In this document: positions 47,846 through 59,673 of the stretch, piece after piece
Layout of the letters: every line of letters begins with the position of its first letter
How positions within the stretch are numbered: the stretch's first letter is position 1
Assembly (NCBI RefSeq): GCF_963966145.1
Contig: NC_091046.1
Span: 32,426,001 to 32,490,000, forward strand
Length of the DNA: 64,000 bases
Source of the DNA: Tenebrio molitor
Taxonomy: Eukaryota > Arthropoda > Insecta > Coleoptera > Tenebrionidae
Direction of reading: 5' to 3'
Notes under the pieces: model-generated
The model's input: only the letters and a program-made list of their open reading frames with translations
The model's database searches: none
Told to the model about the DNA's origin: nothing
Position numbers and translations under genes: made by a program

Positions 47846-48114
47846 TACACCCTGGATACATAGCCGCAAATACGTGTAAGAATACTGTGGATGAAAACTA
47901 AAAGCTTTTTACACCTTTTTTGCGTTGCACTCGATAACTTTTTAATCTTACTATTCTTCCTAACATGATATCAGTGACGTACTCAACTTTTGTGTACATG
48001 GCATTTCTGCCCTCATGCGGAGGTATGGGGAAAAACTGAATCCACATGATTTTCACTAATGGTCTGAAGATCCTGGGGTTTTAATATTCTGATGTATATC
48101 GATTTCACACTGTA
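47846..48114 (-). repeat. TACAG-ended repeat, copy 2 (partner 735..960)
   Basis: Read on the minus strand from TACAGTGTGAAATCGATATA, it matches the + strand from 735. It ends with TGTATCCAGGGTGTAAAAG, which looks like the other terminus, so this copy may be complete at ~270 bp. Confidence 0.65.
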
Positions 48115-49051
48115 TAAAGCATCATCACCGACTCATGACAAATTAAATAACTACAAATTAGTGAAGGTAAAAGCGGTAATAATAATTCATAACTGATAGC
48201 AAACTCATGATTTAAAATTACTTGTAACCATAAAAGCCCGATCAAATAAATGAAAGCTTCATATCATTTTACAAATTTAATTAAAATCAACATAGTATAT
48301 TACATACTAGCACGAATGGGACATGCACCCATTTAGTCCATTCAATAAAGTATTTGAGATAAGCATAAAATCGCTTTTAGTAGTTATAGTTCCAATTACC
48401 ACTGGAAAAATAAGCCCGTCCAGTATGGTTGTCCATTCATAATTAAGTAAGAGTTTTGCCTGTTTCAGTTTGTCTCTTTTTAAGTGTAGATTGATTGACT
48501 GAACTAAATAGAATGCGGCTTACGCAACGAGATGGTAAACGCATCACAGACGCAGACACAGAACAATAAAACGCAAGAATCTTTGAACGTATTCGTATTT
48601 TTTTTCTATTTCGCGTATACAGTGTACCAAACAGAACCATCTCACAAAATATTGAGGTAAGTTTTGTGAGTAGGATTGTATTAACAAACAGTCTGTCATT
48701 GCGTCACCACCACAAGAACATCAAAAATCTTTGGGAATTTTGTTTCATAACAAATTAAAAGGAATTTAAGGCTAAATAAAAAAAATATTGTATGCAATAC
48801 GTTACAAAATCAATGTTTATTTCACTACTAATTGTCGTAAAATCTACAAGTCGTGAAAAAATGTGTACATAAAACAAAGACATTTTTTTTGTATACTCAA
48901 TGAAAAACAGTCATTTTACTATGTAGCAATCAATAAGGTAAAGGCCACTTTACTGATAGCAACACTTTACTCATTAGCAACGCAGTAACAGATTTTTTTT
49001 TAAACAAATAATTATTCAATCGATTTATTTTCCCAGATATTAATGTTCATG
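48115..49051. other. Spacer
   Basis: AT-rich; nothing supported. Confidence 0.3.
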
Positions 49052-49410
49052 GTACTATGGCGGCCAAAAAATGTTGGCCGTCACTTTCTTGACATTCAAG
49101 TAAAGTGTAAATAAACCTTAAGGAATCGTAACCCCACTTTCGATTCTTGTCATTTCGACAATCAATTTAAACTGTTTGAAGCTCAGATATTCCAAAAATC
49201 CGACATGAATGAACAAAATTAGAGCAATCGTACATAGATAACCTGAGGTAAACGTTCTGTGTAGTAGAAATGACAAAATAATAAGTTTTGAAATTTACCA
49301 CCCAAAAAATAACTTTCATAATTAAGACGGTCATCATGATTAAAGTATGGATTACAATATTTTTTTTTGAATTGACAGACAATGACGGCCAAAATTTTTT
49401 GGCCGGCATA
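49052..49410. mobile_element. TIR element, first of a head-to-tail pair
   Basis: The ends GTACTATGGCGGCCAAAAAA and TTTTTTGGCCGGCATA are inverted repeats, with GGCCGTCA and TGACGGCC just inside. The interior contains ACCCCACTTTCGATTCTTGT, TTCCAAAAATCCGACATGA and AATTTACCACCCAAAAAATA. It is followed directly by a second copy at 49411. Confidence 0.8.
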
Positions 49411-49791
49411 GTACTATGGCGGCCAAAAAATTTTAGCCGTCACTATCATTCACGTAAAGTGTAAATAAACCTTTAGGAATCGTAACCCCACTTTCGAATC
49501 TTGTCATTTTGACATGTATATTGTTACTCTGCCAATCAATTTAAACTGTTTAAATCTCTGATGTTCCAAAAATCCGACATGAGTGAACAAAATCAGTGCA
49601 GTTGTACATAGATAACCTGTGGTAAACGTTTTGTGTAGTAGAAAATTACAAAATAATTTCGAGTTTTGAAATTTACCACCCAAAAAATACCGGTAATCAT
49701 AATGACAATAAAGAATGTATGGGTTACAATTTTTTTTTTTTTTTTTGAATGACGAAAAATGACCGCTAAAATTTTTTGGCTGGCATGGTAC
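49411..49791. mobile_element. TIR element, second of a head-to-tail pair
   Basis: It repeats the 49052 element in the same orientation with small changes (AAATTTTAGCCGTCA at the left; a longer T run near 49731). It shares the boundary GCATAGTACTATGG with the first copy. The long minus-strand frames (49504..49934) cross the element and its neighbour and are not called. Confidence 0.8.
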
Positions 49792-50514
49792 AGTCGTTGA
49801 CCAAAATACAGGTCGACCAGAACAGCTTGGGGGGTGACGCAGTGGACTGAAATCCCTCCCACTAGCGGAGCGCACTTCTGTTGGGTCTGGAAATGTTTAG
49901 ATCGTGTACAAACGGGCGAAAATCTGCGCTTCAAGCTTCAAGTGAACAGCATGACCGGGCTGTTTTGAGCAGATTTGCTTCATTGAGTGTACCGTCCTAC
50001 AACTATAGCCATATCCTTGTCTTACAGAGACTCGCTCGTTTCCTCTTGTGCGCATCTCATCCGCCAAGCTATTCTGGTCAACCTGTAAAATGGGACAAAG
50101 TAAATTATTTCGATTGTGTAATTCGATATTTTTGCGAAATCCATCTCTTAGGAAACAAAAGTGTCAAAAATTTCAAAAAAAATCAGTTGGCATTTATTTT
50201 AGTTTATTCATGGGTATAAATTTCAGAATAAAACGTTTTAATTTATTATCGTAAATCCATGTTCGTTTTCCTACTTTAGAGAACCAAATAGAAATGAACA
50301 AGTTTACCGACAGTTTTCAAAAACTCACAATAATTTAATTGAACATAGTGACAGTGACAAGGTGACAAGTAAAAAAAGAACACAACCTAATTTTTGTCAA
50401 GTCAAATCAAGTTGTAATCTGAGACACATACGTCCCAGCTACACTACACAAATCTTTGAATTGTGAAACTGTAACAATTTGTCTTATTTTATTTTGGTCA
50501 ACAACTGTACATAC
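49789..50514. mobile_element. ~0.73 kb TIR element abutting the tandem pair
   Basis: GTACAGTCGTTGACCAAAATA pairs with TATTTTGGTCAACAACTGTAC. An inner pair (CAGGTCGACCAGAACAGCTTGG near 49810 and CCAAGCTATTCTGGTCAACCTG near 50066) suggests a smaller foldback of ~300 bp inside. No transposase was found. Confidence 0.65.
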
Positions 50515-50793
50515 AGTTGGTTAAATTGTGAAACAAAAATCCACGTGAAGTATCAATGGAAAGGAAGCCCTTCGTTGATATGTTGACCGAAGTGTTGACG
50601 CTTGAAGTTGACGAAATGTTCTCTTCATTCAGACCTCTTTGAAGTTTGAATTTTGTTTTGAATGAACAACAAATATAGACTATATTTTAAAATTAATGCA
50701 GTTATTACCTTTTCCAAAAAAAATGCCAATAGGTATAATTTTTTCATTCACAGTTTTCAAACTTTTTTGAGCTCTCCAACTGAAAAACATCTC

Positions 50794-50910
50794 TTAACAT
50801 TTGATATACTTGTCTCTCGGCTTCGTATGTAGTAAATTTGAAATCGCTTCTTGTACTGCTGCTAATATTTCAGGGGAATCTTCGAGCAAAGCTTCATCTG
50901 ACAGATTCAT
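50794..50910 (-). pseudogene. Short broken ORF, unidentified
   Basis: From ATG at 50910 the minus strand reads MNLSDEALLEDSPEILAAV then QEAISNLL before a stop at 50794. A second frame over the same stretch continues TTYEAERQVYQMLRDVFQLE and SSKKFENCE. The two halves look like one acidic, helical protein split by a frameshift. This could be a transposon ORF remnant or a retrocopy; I recognise no family. Confidence 0.35.
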
Positions 50911-51222
50911 ATTTTTCACAATAATTTTATTTGTTTACTTATAATTACGCATGTTTTGCAAAAACACAACTTTAATTAAAGCAAGAAATTTGTGTAAAAA
51001 ATTACTTTTTCATTCAAACCTTTCCACTGAGTACACAAAAAATAGCATGTTCAACTCGTAAGAAAACTGAAGGTTTACTAACTGGTGAAAATGTAAACCA
51101 TTCGCTACCGCTCGTGAATCGTGAATAAAGTTGAAGAAAAAGCTTTTCAAACGATTATAAGTTGATGTAAAATTAGAAAAGTTATTTTACATAATTATTA
51201 TAGTTATTATTATTACTATTCT
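50911..51222. other. Spacer
   Basis: Nothing supported. Confidence 0.3.
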
Positions 51223-51893
51223 TAACCCTCCACCACCCGGCGGCACGGCAATTTTGCCGGAATACATACACTATTACGGATATTACTATCAAGTAATAGT
51301 ACAGTGCTAATCAACATAATTGCCGGCGTCTCGCCTCCACATTTTGACTTTATTGTGTTTTATTACGTTCTGTGACAATGTTAAGGAACTTCCTCACGAT
51401 ATGACATGACTATAATAATATACTTTTTTGAATTTCAACTACCAATGTGTTACCTAAATCCAGAATTTTTAAATTTTTAAAAAGAGATTGCGGCACTATT
51501 CCCGTCATCAAACACCAAAAATTTCTCATGGCAACGGAGAGCTCTAAATATTTATTAATTTTTGTGTTATACATATGTCTGCGTTATATTATGTGAATTT
51601 GGAACAGCTATATCTAAAAGATATGCTTGCTTTTGTTGTTTATTTAAAATAATAATGTCTGGTCTGTTATGCGTAATATGAATGTCAATTAAAACTGTTC
51701 GATCAAAATATAATTTGTAATTGTCATTTTCCAAACAACTTTCTGGTTTATAACTATAATGTTGTTGTGTATTCTTTAATAAATTGAATTTAACAGCTAA
51801 ATTCATGTGTATAATTTTAGCGAATATATCATGACGTTTCTTATATTCGCTTTGAGCCAAAACGGTGCAAGAAGAAATGATGTGTTCAATTAT
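51223..51893 (-). mobile_element. 5'-truncated non-LTR retrotransposon tail, copy C
   Basis: Minus-strand frames give AQSEYKKRHDIFAKIIHMNL, LENDNYKLYFDRTVLIDIHI, HNRPDIIILNKQQKQAYLLD and IAVPNSHNITQTY, the domain just before the C-terminus of this element. Compared with copy A, about 30 bp between the CCCGT and AAACACCAA blocks is deleted. The 3' tail carries the same CCGGCAAAATTGCCG palindrome. The 5' break at ~51893 falls within the zinc-finger-like segment. Confidence 0.8.
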
Positions 51894-52717
51894 TATGATT
51901 ATGTATTCAACAGAGGTAGCCTCTAATTATAGAATACATTCTGTCGATTAGTACACGTAGGTATAGGTACTCGTAATTCATTAAAGTTGATCGACTTTAG
52001 TTGTGCGACGTTGCACTGAAACAGATCCGCTTTGTTATGAACCGCATTTGCAATTTCACAGATTCTATGTATTGGTGAAAATTTTAATAAATTCGTTCTG
52101 GGTGTTCTCAGATACAACAGCTTGCAGGAGCGGGCACGGTGACAAGTGTCAAGTCCAATCCAGCTTAGAATTTTAGGGCAGTTAATATTGAACTGTATTA
52201 ATTTAAACATGAAATTAGCTGAGAACATTTTACATGCCCACAACTGCAAACTCCGTTAAGAAGCTCCGATTGGGGAAATCCTATCCTCGGGTAAACTCCT
52301 TTTACACGAAACCAAACATACTTTAAGAACCTGCGTTGCACCCTTTCTATAGTAGCAATATGCACTGCCTGAGTGCCTGATAAGTGATAAACATACAACA
52401 AGCAAAGAAAGAAATGTAGAATAACAAAACAAATAAACTTTTAATATTCCAGAGATTTTGTAAGATTAAAATAAAAACTGTAAACTTTCTCATTTGAAAG
52501 TTTTATGCAACGTCATTTTGACTCATGTAAAACTTTTTTAAAGGAGTTACTGCAACCTGTTCAAGAAAAGTTATGAAGATACATGTATGGGACTATGAAA
52601 TAGTAAATTCAGGTACGTTTGTTTTACTCTAAATATGAGTAAGGAATGTAGCACTATCATCAAGATTTAGAGTATACTTTATTTACAGAAATACATGGAT
52701 ACAGGATGTTTTTGAAA
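51894..52717. other. Spacer
   Basis: A minus-strand frame at 51923..52249 and another at 52198..52401 overlap and contain FMFKLIQFNINCPKIL-like and VQRRFLKYVWFRVKG segments. The latter recalls the tail of a non-LTR reverse transcriptase (ERVQRRFLKY..), so this may be a second, unrelated retrotransposon remnant. Low support. Confidence 0.4.
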
Positions 52718-53197
52718 TACAGGGTGTCCCAAAAATGGCGTACTAACGGTGCACTAGTGTAGAAGAGACTACCGTAAACGTCAGAAAAATGTTTAAAAAA
52801 TTCTATTGGACATAATTGCTGATTTGGCGGTCCTTGAAAGTGGCACTTAACAGGAAAATTATTTTGAAATATATGTATTAAATTGTCATGACAGCTACCT
52901 CTAGTCGTACATATTATCACAAAGTACAAGATTACTCACTACCAATATCTAATCCTGCAGAATAGTGAATTTAGAAGCTTTGGAAATCGAAAAAAATATT
53001 TTAAATCCATTACGGTAACATTGCAAGGTAATGATGTACGATTACATCTTTGTTTACATTGTATTACCGTTAATAATAAAAATAATAATAATTTATTTTT
53101 TTGTCTGAAACATTTTTTCCACATTTTTTTCGTATACATTTAAACATCCTGGATACGGTAGTAAGTAGTTAGTACGCCATTTTTGGAACAGCCTGTA
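52718..53197. mobile_element. 480 bp mariner-ended TIR element
   Basis: TACAGGGTGTCCCAAAAATG..GCGTACTAAC and GTTAGTACGCCATTTTTGGA..ACAGCCTGTA are inverted ends flanked by TA. TACAGGGTGTCC is a classical mariner terminus. The interior is non-coding, hence a MITE. Confidence 0.8.
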
Positions 53198-53261
53198 TAC
53201 ACAGTATATTATGTACTTTAAAAAAAATTAGTACTTTCTTTTTCAAAATAAAATTACTATA

Positions 53262-53723
53262 ATATTTAAGTGTGGACAATAAATACAACAAAAGCAAGCA
53301 TATCTTTTAGATATAGCTGTTCCAAATTCACACGATATAACACAGACATATAATACAAAAATTAATAAATATTTAGAACTCTCCGTTGCTATGAGAAATC
53401 TTTGGTGTTTAGAAAAAATTTCGATTCTACCATTTATAATTTCAGCAACAGGAATAGTACCGCAATCTCTTTTTAAAAATTTAAAAATTTTGGACTTAGA
53501 GAACACATTGGTGGTTGAAATTCAAAAAGGTATATTATTATACTCATGTCATATCGTGAGGAAATTCCTTAACATTGACACAGAACATAAAACACAAAAA
53601 AGTCAAAATGTGGAGGCGAGACGCCGGTAATTATGTTGATAAGCACTGCACTATTACTTGATAGTATTATCCGTAATAGTGTATGTACTCCGGCAAAATT
53701 GCCGTGCCGCCGGGTGGAGGTGG
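53262..53723 (+). mobile_element. 5'-truncated non-LTR retrotransposon tail, copy D
   Basis: The + strand is open from AYLLDIAVPNSHDITQTY through MRNLWCLEKISILPFIISAT, SLFKNLKILDLENTLVVEIQ and CHIVRKFLNI to VEARRR with a stop at 53628..53630. A ~90 bp 3' UTR with CCGGCAAAATTGCCG and GCCGGGTGGAGG follows. It is the best preserved of the four tails and lies opposite to copy C, 1.4 kb away. Confidence 0.8.
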
Positions 53724-53797
53724 GATACTTAAATGATAATAATAAACATAGTTTTTATTTCTAATTTATCATTTCTATTATATTATAATACTAATAC

Positions 53798-54182
53798 TAT
53801 GCGATCCAAAAGTCTTTTTATCAAGTGAGCCATGACATTATTACTATTACACCATAAAAAAAAATTCAAATTAAAAAACTCAATGGATACGGACAGGCTA
53901 ATAAAAATGTAGTTATTTATGCAACAAGTGAGAGTAAAGTAATTATGAATGAAAAATTTTATAATTGCGTTAAAAAATGACACGCTACGGCACTTTTTTT
54001 AACGCAAAATGCGTTCAAAAATGAACCGCTGTGGCACTTTTTTTAACGCTTCTTGACCGATTCAAAAATCACATACATATTTTATGAAAAACTTACACTT
54101 TTTTTGACAACGTTAAAAAACACATTTTTAATTTTCATTTAAACACGCGCCAAATATTGATAGAAAGACTTTTGGATCGCTC
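53798..54182. mobile_element. ~385 bp TIR element with internal direct repeat
   Basis: ATGCGATCCAAAAGTCTTTTT and AGAAAGACTTTTGGATCGC are inverted ends. Inside, GCTACGGCACTTTTTTTAAC and GCTGTGGCACTTTTTTTAAC are direct copies, each with GCGTT nearby. Non-coding. Confidence 0.7.
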
Positions 54183-54825
54183 GGTAGTTATAACATCAGA
54201 TTCCAAAATGCCATAACTTTTCCTATTGTCTTCCTTCCTTCCTTTTTCCTTCTATCTTCACTCCATTCTTTGACGTTTTGAGGGTGGATCAAAATCATAA
54301 AATAAAATTACATCCAATCCAATCCTGATTAATGATAGCAAAATTTGTTTCACATATCAGTTGTGAAATACGCTTCTGATTTGGTGTTAATATTTTCGGT
54401 ACCAGGGAACAGGAATACGAATACGGTTCTGTTAGACAAGAAAAATTAAATATTAAAAATCTACCGATAATAACACCCATGACTCCCGACAACAATAAAG
54501 TTCATTTTTTGACAAACGTAGCGAGTTTGCTGATTCCTCAAAGAATGAACTCTGTTGACAAAAAACAAAAAGTTCGTAAAATGGTATTAGTCCGGATTGT
54601 CTTTTAGAGACATGCAAGTAACATTTCCTGTATTTTATCCGGAGCGACCAATTCCAAATTTCATACATTGTCATCTTTGGTTGTCACCTTGGTTACACTT
54701 CCCTCTGCTATTTTGACAAATTCTTTAATTCTTTTTTCCATCATTGTGTACTTCCGGAAGATGTTAAAAAACAAAACAAACAAGAATTGGGAACCATTTT
54801 TAAAACTCTACAACTTTTGTATTTA
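54183..54825. other. Spacer
   Basis: Nothing supported beyond short frames without motifs. Confidence 0.3.
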
Positions 54826-54928
54826 AGGGTTTGTTCTAAAATAATTAGGGGAGCCAATATCCGAGGATTTTTACTTTTACCCGTAAAGTGCCTATGTACC
54901 AAAATCCATTCTACACCCGGTATGTACA
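54826..54928 (+). repeat. ~100 bp dispersed repeat, copy 2 (other copy 4796..4893)
   Basis: AGGGTTTGTTCTAAAATAAT to CTACACCCGGTATGTAC is nearly identical to 4796..4893, in the same orientation. Confidence 0.7.
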
Positions 54929-55052
54929 ATGAAATGTCAACCAAGAATCTGACCAAACCAAAACAAAAATTGTAAAGGCTCTGCTTATATGTTTCATCTT
55001 TTCATTGCGCAATCGCTATCTGTTAATTCAATATCAATGCCAAGGTGTCGTA

Positions 55053-55213
55053 TAACGAGTGTTTTTTAAAATTTGGCGTTGAAGAGTCGATAGTGAATGC
55101 AATATACGGGTAATGGATCACGGATCAGCTGTTTAAATTTTACGCTTTTACACGAGTGGTGCGGTTTCAATCGACTCTCCAACGCCAACTTCGACGCCAG
55201 ATTTAAAAAAACA
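55053..55213. mobile_element. MITE, diverged copy of 31925..32105
   Basis: CGAGTGTTTTTTAAAATTTG..GCGTTGAAGAGTCGATAGTG pairs with TCAATCGACTCTCCAACGCC..AAAAAAACACC. The loop holds GGATCACGGATCAGCTG, which corresponds to the loop of the 31925 element in inverse orientation. Confidence 0.7.
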
Positions 55214-55287
55214 CCATTTACATAATGTACTACATGCACCAATTGAAACTTTAAGCAAGTAAGTATATCAAATTTTTATCAACTAAT

Positions 55288-55421
55288 AGTATAGTATGCA
55301 ACCAGATTTAAAACGGCACTTTAGACACGAGTTTTATTAGGCACGAGCGGAATGTAGCGCAGCGAATGTTTAATAAACGAGTGTCTACGGAAGTTTATAA
55401 ACGAGTTGCATACTATACTTT
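55288..55421. repeat. Nested palindromic element (ATAGTATA type)
   Basis: ATAGTATAGTATGCAACCAG and GAGTTGCATACTATACTT are outer arms. TTTAGACACGAGTTTTATTAG pairs with TTTAATAAACGAGTGTCTACG inside. The core GCACGAGCGGAATGTAGCGC is CpG-rich. Confidence 0.75.
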
Positions 55422-58137
55422 TTCTAGGACCAAATAAACTTCTTTATTCAACATTAAAACATTAAAATTTGAACCTGATAAACGTTAGTTGACGAGTGAC
55501 AACTAACTTCATTTTAAGTGTCACACGATTTTTGCTATTAAAAAACCAGAGCGTGACTAAAAAGCCCGTTGCTAACTTCACCTCGTGACTAAAGCGCACA
55601 AAGTCACAGCTTGTCAAGATGTATAAAGCTCACTTAGCGTCATAGAAACATAGGTATAGAAAAAATTATTTGTATTACAGTTTTCAAATGAAGAAAGTTT
55701 AAATACCACAATTAAGCTTATCAGTTGGAGAAGACATACGTTCATACATATGTACATACATAGGTACACGAGAACTTGATCCCACGATTTAAGCATAATG
55801 GTATTTAAATCAAATTAACATTACATTGTATTGACACTGGTTGGAATAATTGCGTTCATTACAGTGCATGTGTACATATTCTGTAATAAACATTGATTTC
55901 TTATCACAGAGTTTACTGAAAAACACAATGAATAGCTAGCTAGTCAATATTAATTCATGGCAAATACGTAGAACAAAATTACGCAACAAATAACAGACGC
56001 TAATATTGAAAATCTCGACGAAAATAACTTTTTATTGAAAGAGTTCACAGAATTTTTTGATTAGCCTTAGAAATTTTCGCTTAACTTTCAACTATGTGAA
56101 AAATTATTTTATTCATAAGTATGGGCTGGTGCTTGACAGAATAAAATTCATTTTACGATCTCATTTCTAATCCAAAGCAGCCGTAAAAGCGCATGTAATA
56201 AATTTCAGTGCTTCGAACAGACAACATTGTTTCAAATATATTTACCCAATCTCGCGTTATGATGCGTCAAGGAAAAGAGACAACAATGTCGTTGGCAATT
56301 TTATAAACATCATGATAGGGAAGTTCCAATAAAATTCGATTCCTGTCTCAACCGATAAATCCCCCTCCATTATCCAAAGCCATTTTAACTTTAGAAATCT
56401 AGAGTCAGGTCTCTATTCCACTGTCTGGAGATATATTGCCACTACGTGGTTTATGACAAATATGTCCCAAGTTTCCCTACGATACCGAGCTGCAGACCAA
56501 TCTGCGAAACTATTAATCCGATCGGTCAATACGGTTGACCGAAACTAATACTCATTGCAACGGGCCAATGCAAACACTATTCTCTACTTTGGTAAATTGA
56601 AGTGTGTACGCTACTTCAACTTCTCTGCGCCTTATTGACTTACAACTTAGGCAGACTACAAGTTTGATTATTATTATCGGTTATTTGCGACTTAATACAC
56701 TTAATGAAACTATAGATTTTCATCGACTCAAAAACAAACTCCTCTAGAACTTATCAACCAATTTATGTGTTTAATCCAATATATGCACTTCTTAACTACG
56801 AGTATATTCCTATTGATTCACAAGTCAACTTCGCATTTTTATCTTTTTCTACAACACTAAAAACACTTTATTTTTAGTAATCAGTGTTAACAAAGATTAT
56901 GAAAATACAAGGTGATTTATATCGTGCGTGCAAATGAAATCCTGGGCTGAGTGGGCGTTGGAAAAATTAAACCGTTTAAACAGTGTAAAGTTTGAATTTC
57001 CTGCCGTTTGACACGAATGACATTTGTTTATGTTGTTTAATCGTGATATAATTGAACATGTTTGTTTTCAACAAAGGGTGCCCTTAGATATTTGCTTCGA
57101 AAATAAGAATCGTTAAATTATTCTATTTTAATGTAAAACATTGCAAAGAAATAAAAAAAAGAAAGATTTTTGGCTCTAAATTTTAGGTTAGCTGTCAACA
57201 TGCTCCAATTAATCTACGCTTTAAAAAAGCACAACAATTGACGGTTTCCATCGCCTTCCCAGCCCAGGATTTCATTTGAACGCACGATAACAGATGTAAA
57301 AAAAAAATTGAAATCGAGTTTGGCAAGTAATTTTAGGAAAGAAATGTTATATAAATATAGGTCCTGTTTTGCTTATGTACAGAACTAGATCAGATTTAAA
57401 CGTATGAAAACTACATACGTGTATTATTTGATAATTTTGTTTTCTACTCAAATGACACAATATTCAGTATTCAAATTGAATTTTCTATCAATTTCCTTTT
57501 TCTAATTTGTCAAGAAAATCCTTTATACATATTTCCTAATAATATGTTGGCTCTTTTTATAGTTTTCTATTTAATAGAATACTAATTTGATTAAAATTCA
57601 TGTATCACCTATTCATAATTAATAAGCATATTCCTGTGGTAATTCCAAGTAAGTAATGTCCACCATTACTCACTAGTGTGGTAATATAAACGGTCACAGG
57701 GAAATAATTATGTATTATAAATTTCATTTACGTTGTGCAACAAAACAATAAATAAATAAACACAATTTACCGTAACAACTAATCCAATAAAATCATATAT
57801 CATTTAAGAGAAGTCAATAATATGCCACATTCCACGCTAGTACATACAACAAATAACTACATATTAGTGATAGTACTGCTAGGTAAAATGTTTGTATTTT
57901 TTTGCAAAGCCGCATTTGCTACAATCTCGATCTCCGAGAAAATTCTGCATTCTGCATCGTCTGTATTTTCGCAATAGTGACAGAAGCGTGACAGAATTTT
58001 TAAATCAAGAAGGGAACAGTAACATTATTACTAAAAAACATTATTAATGATTCGGTTAAAAATAATTTTCATTGTAAAAACTAAAATATCAAAACCTACG
58101 AGATTTCACCTTTAGATTCCACATCTCGAATATTAAA
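55422..58137. other. Spacer without recognisable gene
   Basis: A stretch around 56340..56660 is less AT-rich, with GATCGGTCAATACGGTTGAC and similar, but holds no coding frame. No TIR element was recognised. The rest is AT-rich. Confidence 0.35.
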
Positions 58138-58364
58138 TACAGGGTGATTTTGAAATAAGTTTGGAAAAGAAATGTGGAGTATCCTTGACACACAATGATT
58201 CTGCGTAAATGACTTTTGGATGTGAAACCAAAAGAATGAAAATTACCCCATATCTTTGTATTTTCGACGCCTATGAATAGGGACATTTTGTCCGAATTTG
58301 TTCACTTCATTAGTAACTATTTTTACATTAACTTCACAATAACGGCGCGTCGTAGAGGTCCATA

Positions 58365-58657
58365 CACAATGGCGTTAACGTTACGTCGCTGTTAAAACAT
58401 TAATGGTAACGTTAGATCTATTAATTCTAAATTACATGTAATTTGATTGTGGACCGTTCACAATGACGTTATGATGAAAATTAATGTTGCATGATATTGT
58501 TAGCGTTAACGTTAGTTCTAGAAATGTTCTGGATTCTTAACGTTACATTCTAACATTAGCCAACGGAAATAGTTTATAAAATGTACTGAAATACATGTAA
58601 TTAGATCTAACGTTAACATTAACGTTTTAACATCGACGTAACATTAACGCCATTGTG
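58365..58657. mobile_element. 293 bp TIR element rich in TAACGTTA motifs
   Basis: CACAATGGCGTTAACGTTAC..GTCG and CGACGTAACATTAACGCCAT..TGTG are inverted ends. The arms continue through GTTAAAAC, AACGTTAGATCT and TTACATGTAAT to give ~80 bp of imperfect pairing. The palindrome TAACGTTA or close variants recurs throughout. Confidence 0.75.
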
Positions 58658-58869
58658 AAAGGGCTGTTAGTGCAAGCACACTGCTTTGTAAATGTTTCTA
58701 TGGAAGTGATCGAAAGGAGTAATGTCATAGGCAAATATTAAAATTTGTGACTGACGGGCACCTTTTACCTTTGATTATTTTTGTTGCTAAACTACCAGGA
58801 TAATCAAGTAATCACCTTTGACTCAGCAGCGTACTAACAATTTTGACTAAATTGTCTATCATTTGTATT

Positions 58870-59150
58870 TCGAAAACGAAATAATAGTTTATTTGATGAG
58901 TTTGTGTGTAAATGGGGCCTTTTTTGGTACGGGTGGGCCATTTTAAAACGCGAGTGAAACGAGCGTTTTAAAGGACCACGAGTGCCAAAAAAGGCCCAAT
59001 TTACACACGAACGAGTTGAATACAACGTTTGTTTGCTTAAAACCTTTAAAATTAGCTTGACGTTTCGTTTTGAGAAGTTGTGACATTTATCAAAATCCGT
59101 TCACATAAGAGAAAATTCTCAAATTCTGACAGTGTCGAACAAAAAAAAAA
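58870..59150. repeat. Palindrome-bearing repeat family, copy 3
   Basis: AATAATAGTTTATTTGATGA, AAATGGGGCCTTTTTTGG, the core AAACGCGAGTGAAACGAGCGTTTT, GTGCCAAAAAAGGCCCAATT, and the tail TTGTGACATTTATCAAAATC..GACAGTGTCGAACA match 39735..40030 in the same orientation and 23262..23530 inversely. Confidence 0.75.
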
Positions 59151-59239
59151 TTATAAGAAAATTTTTTTGCCTATGACTTCTTCTCATCATCACCAATTCC
59201 CGGTTCTTTTTCCCAAACTTATTTCAGAATCACCCTGTA

Positions 59240-59673
59240 TATGAATACCTTAATTGTTGTTTCAAATTATTAATAAATAAACTAATGAATAAAAAATCAA
59301 GACACATTAATTTCACAATGAAACTGTGTTTTTCATTTTTCTGTAATCACAATTTTAGAATTTTCTACACATGTCTACATCCCAAAACACCTCCTAGATG
59401 CGAAAACAAAATAATTAAAATCTGATTATTTTTTTATCGTTTACTACTTTTATTTTATATTCCGTTAAGAAGTGGAAATATGCTGATGGAGTTGAAAAAT
59501 CCTGTCCAAGGCAAGCTCAGGTCAGATTAGGTCACACTAATTAAACGTTGCAATTTATATTTTATTTCAATACATTCCTATTTGTATCAAACAAATTCAT
59601 GAAAACAAACTTGAAAATGTATTTCTTAAGATTTTTCTCTCTATAACAGGAAGACAATATAATTATTTTATCT
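59240..59673. other. Spacer
   Basis: Nothing supported. Confidence 0.3.

Larger units (their letters stand above)
58138..59239. mobile_element. ~1.1 kb TACAGGGTG-ended element with two nested repeats
   Basis: TACAGGGTGATTTTGAAATA..AGTTTGGAAAA and TTCCCAAACTTATTTCAGAA..TCACCCTGTA form ~30 bp mariner-type ends with TA flanks. The interior holds a separate TIR element (58365..58657) and a copy of the palindrome family (58870..59150), so most of it is later insertions. No transposase remains. Confidence 0.8.
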
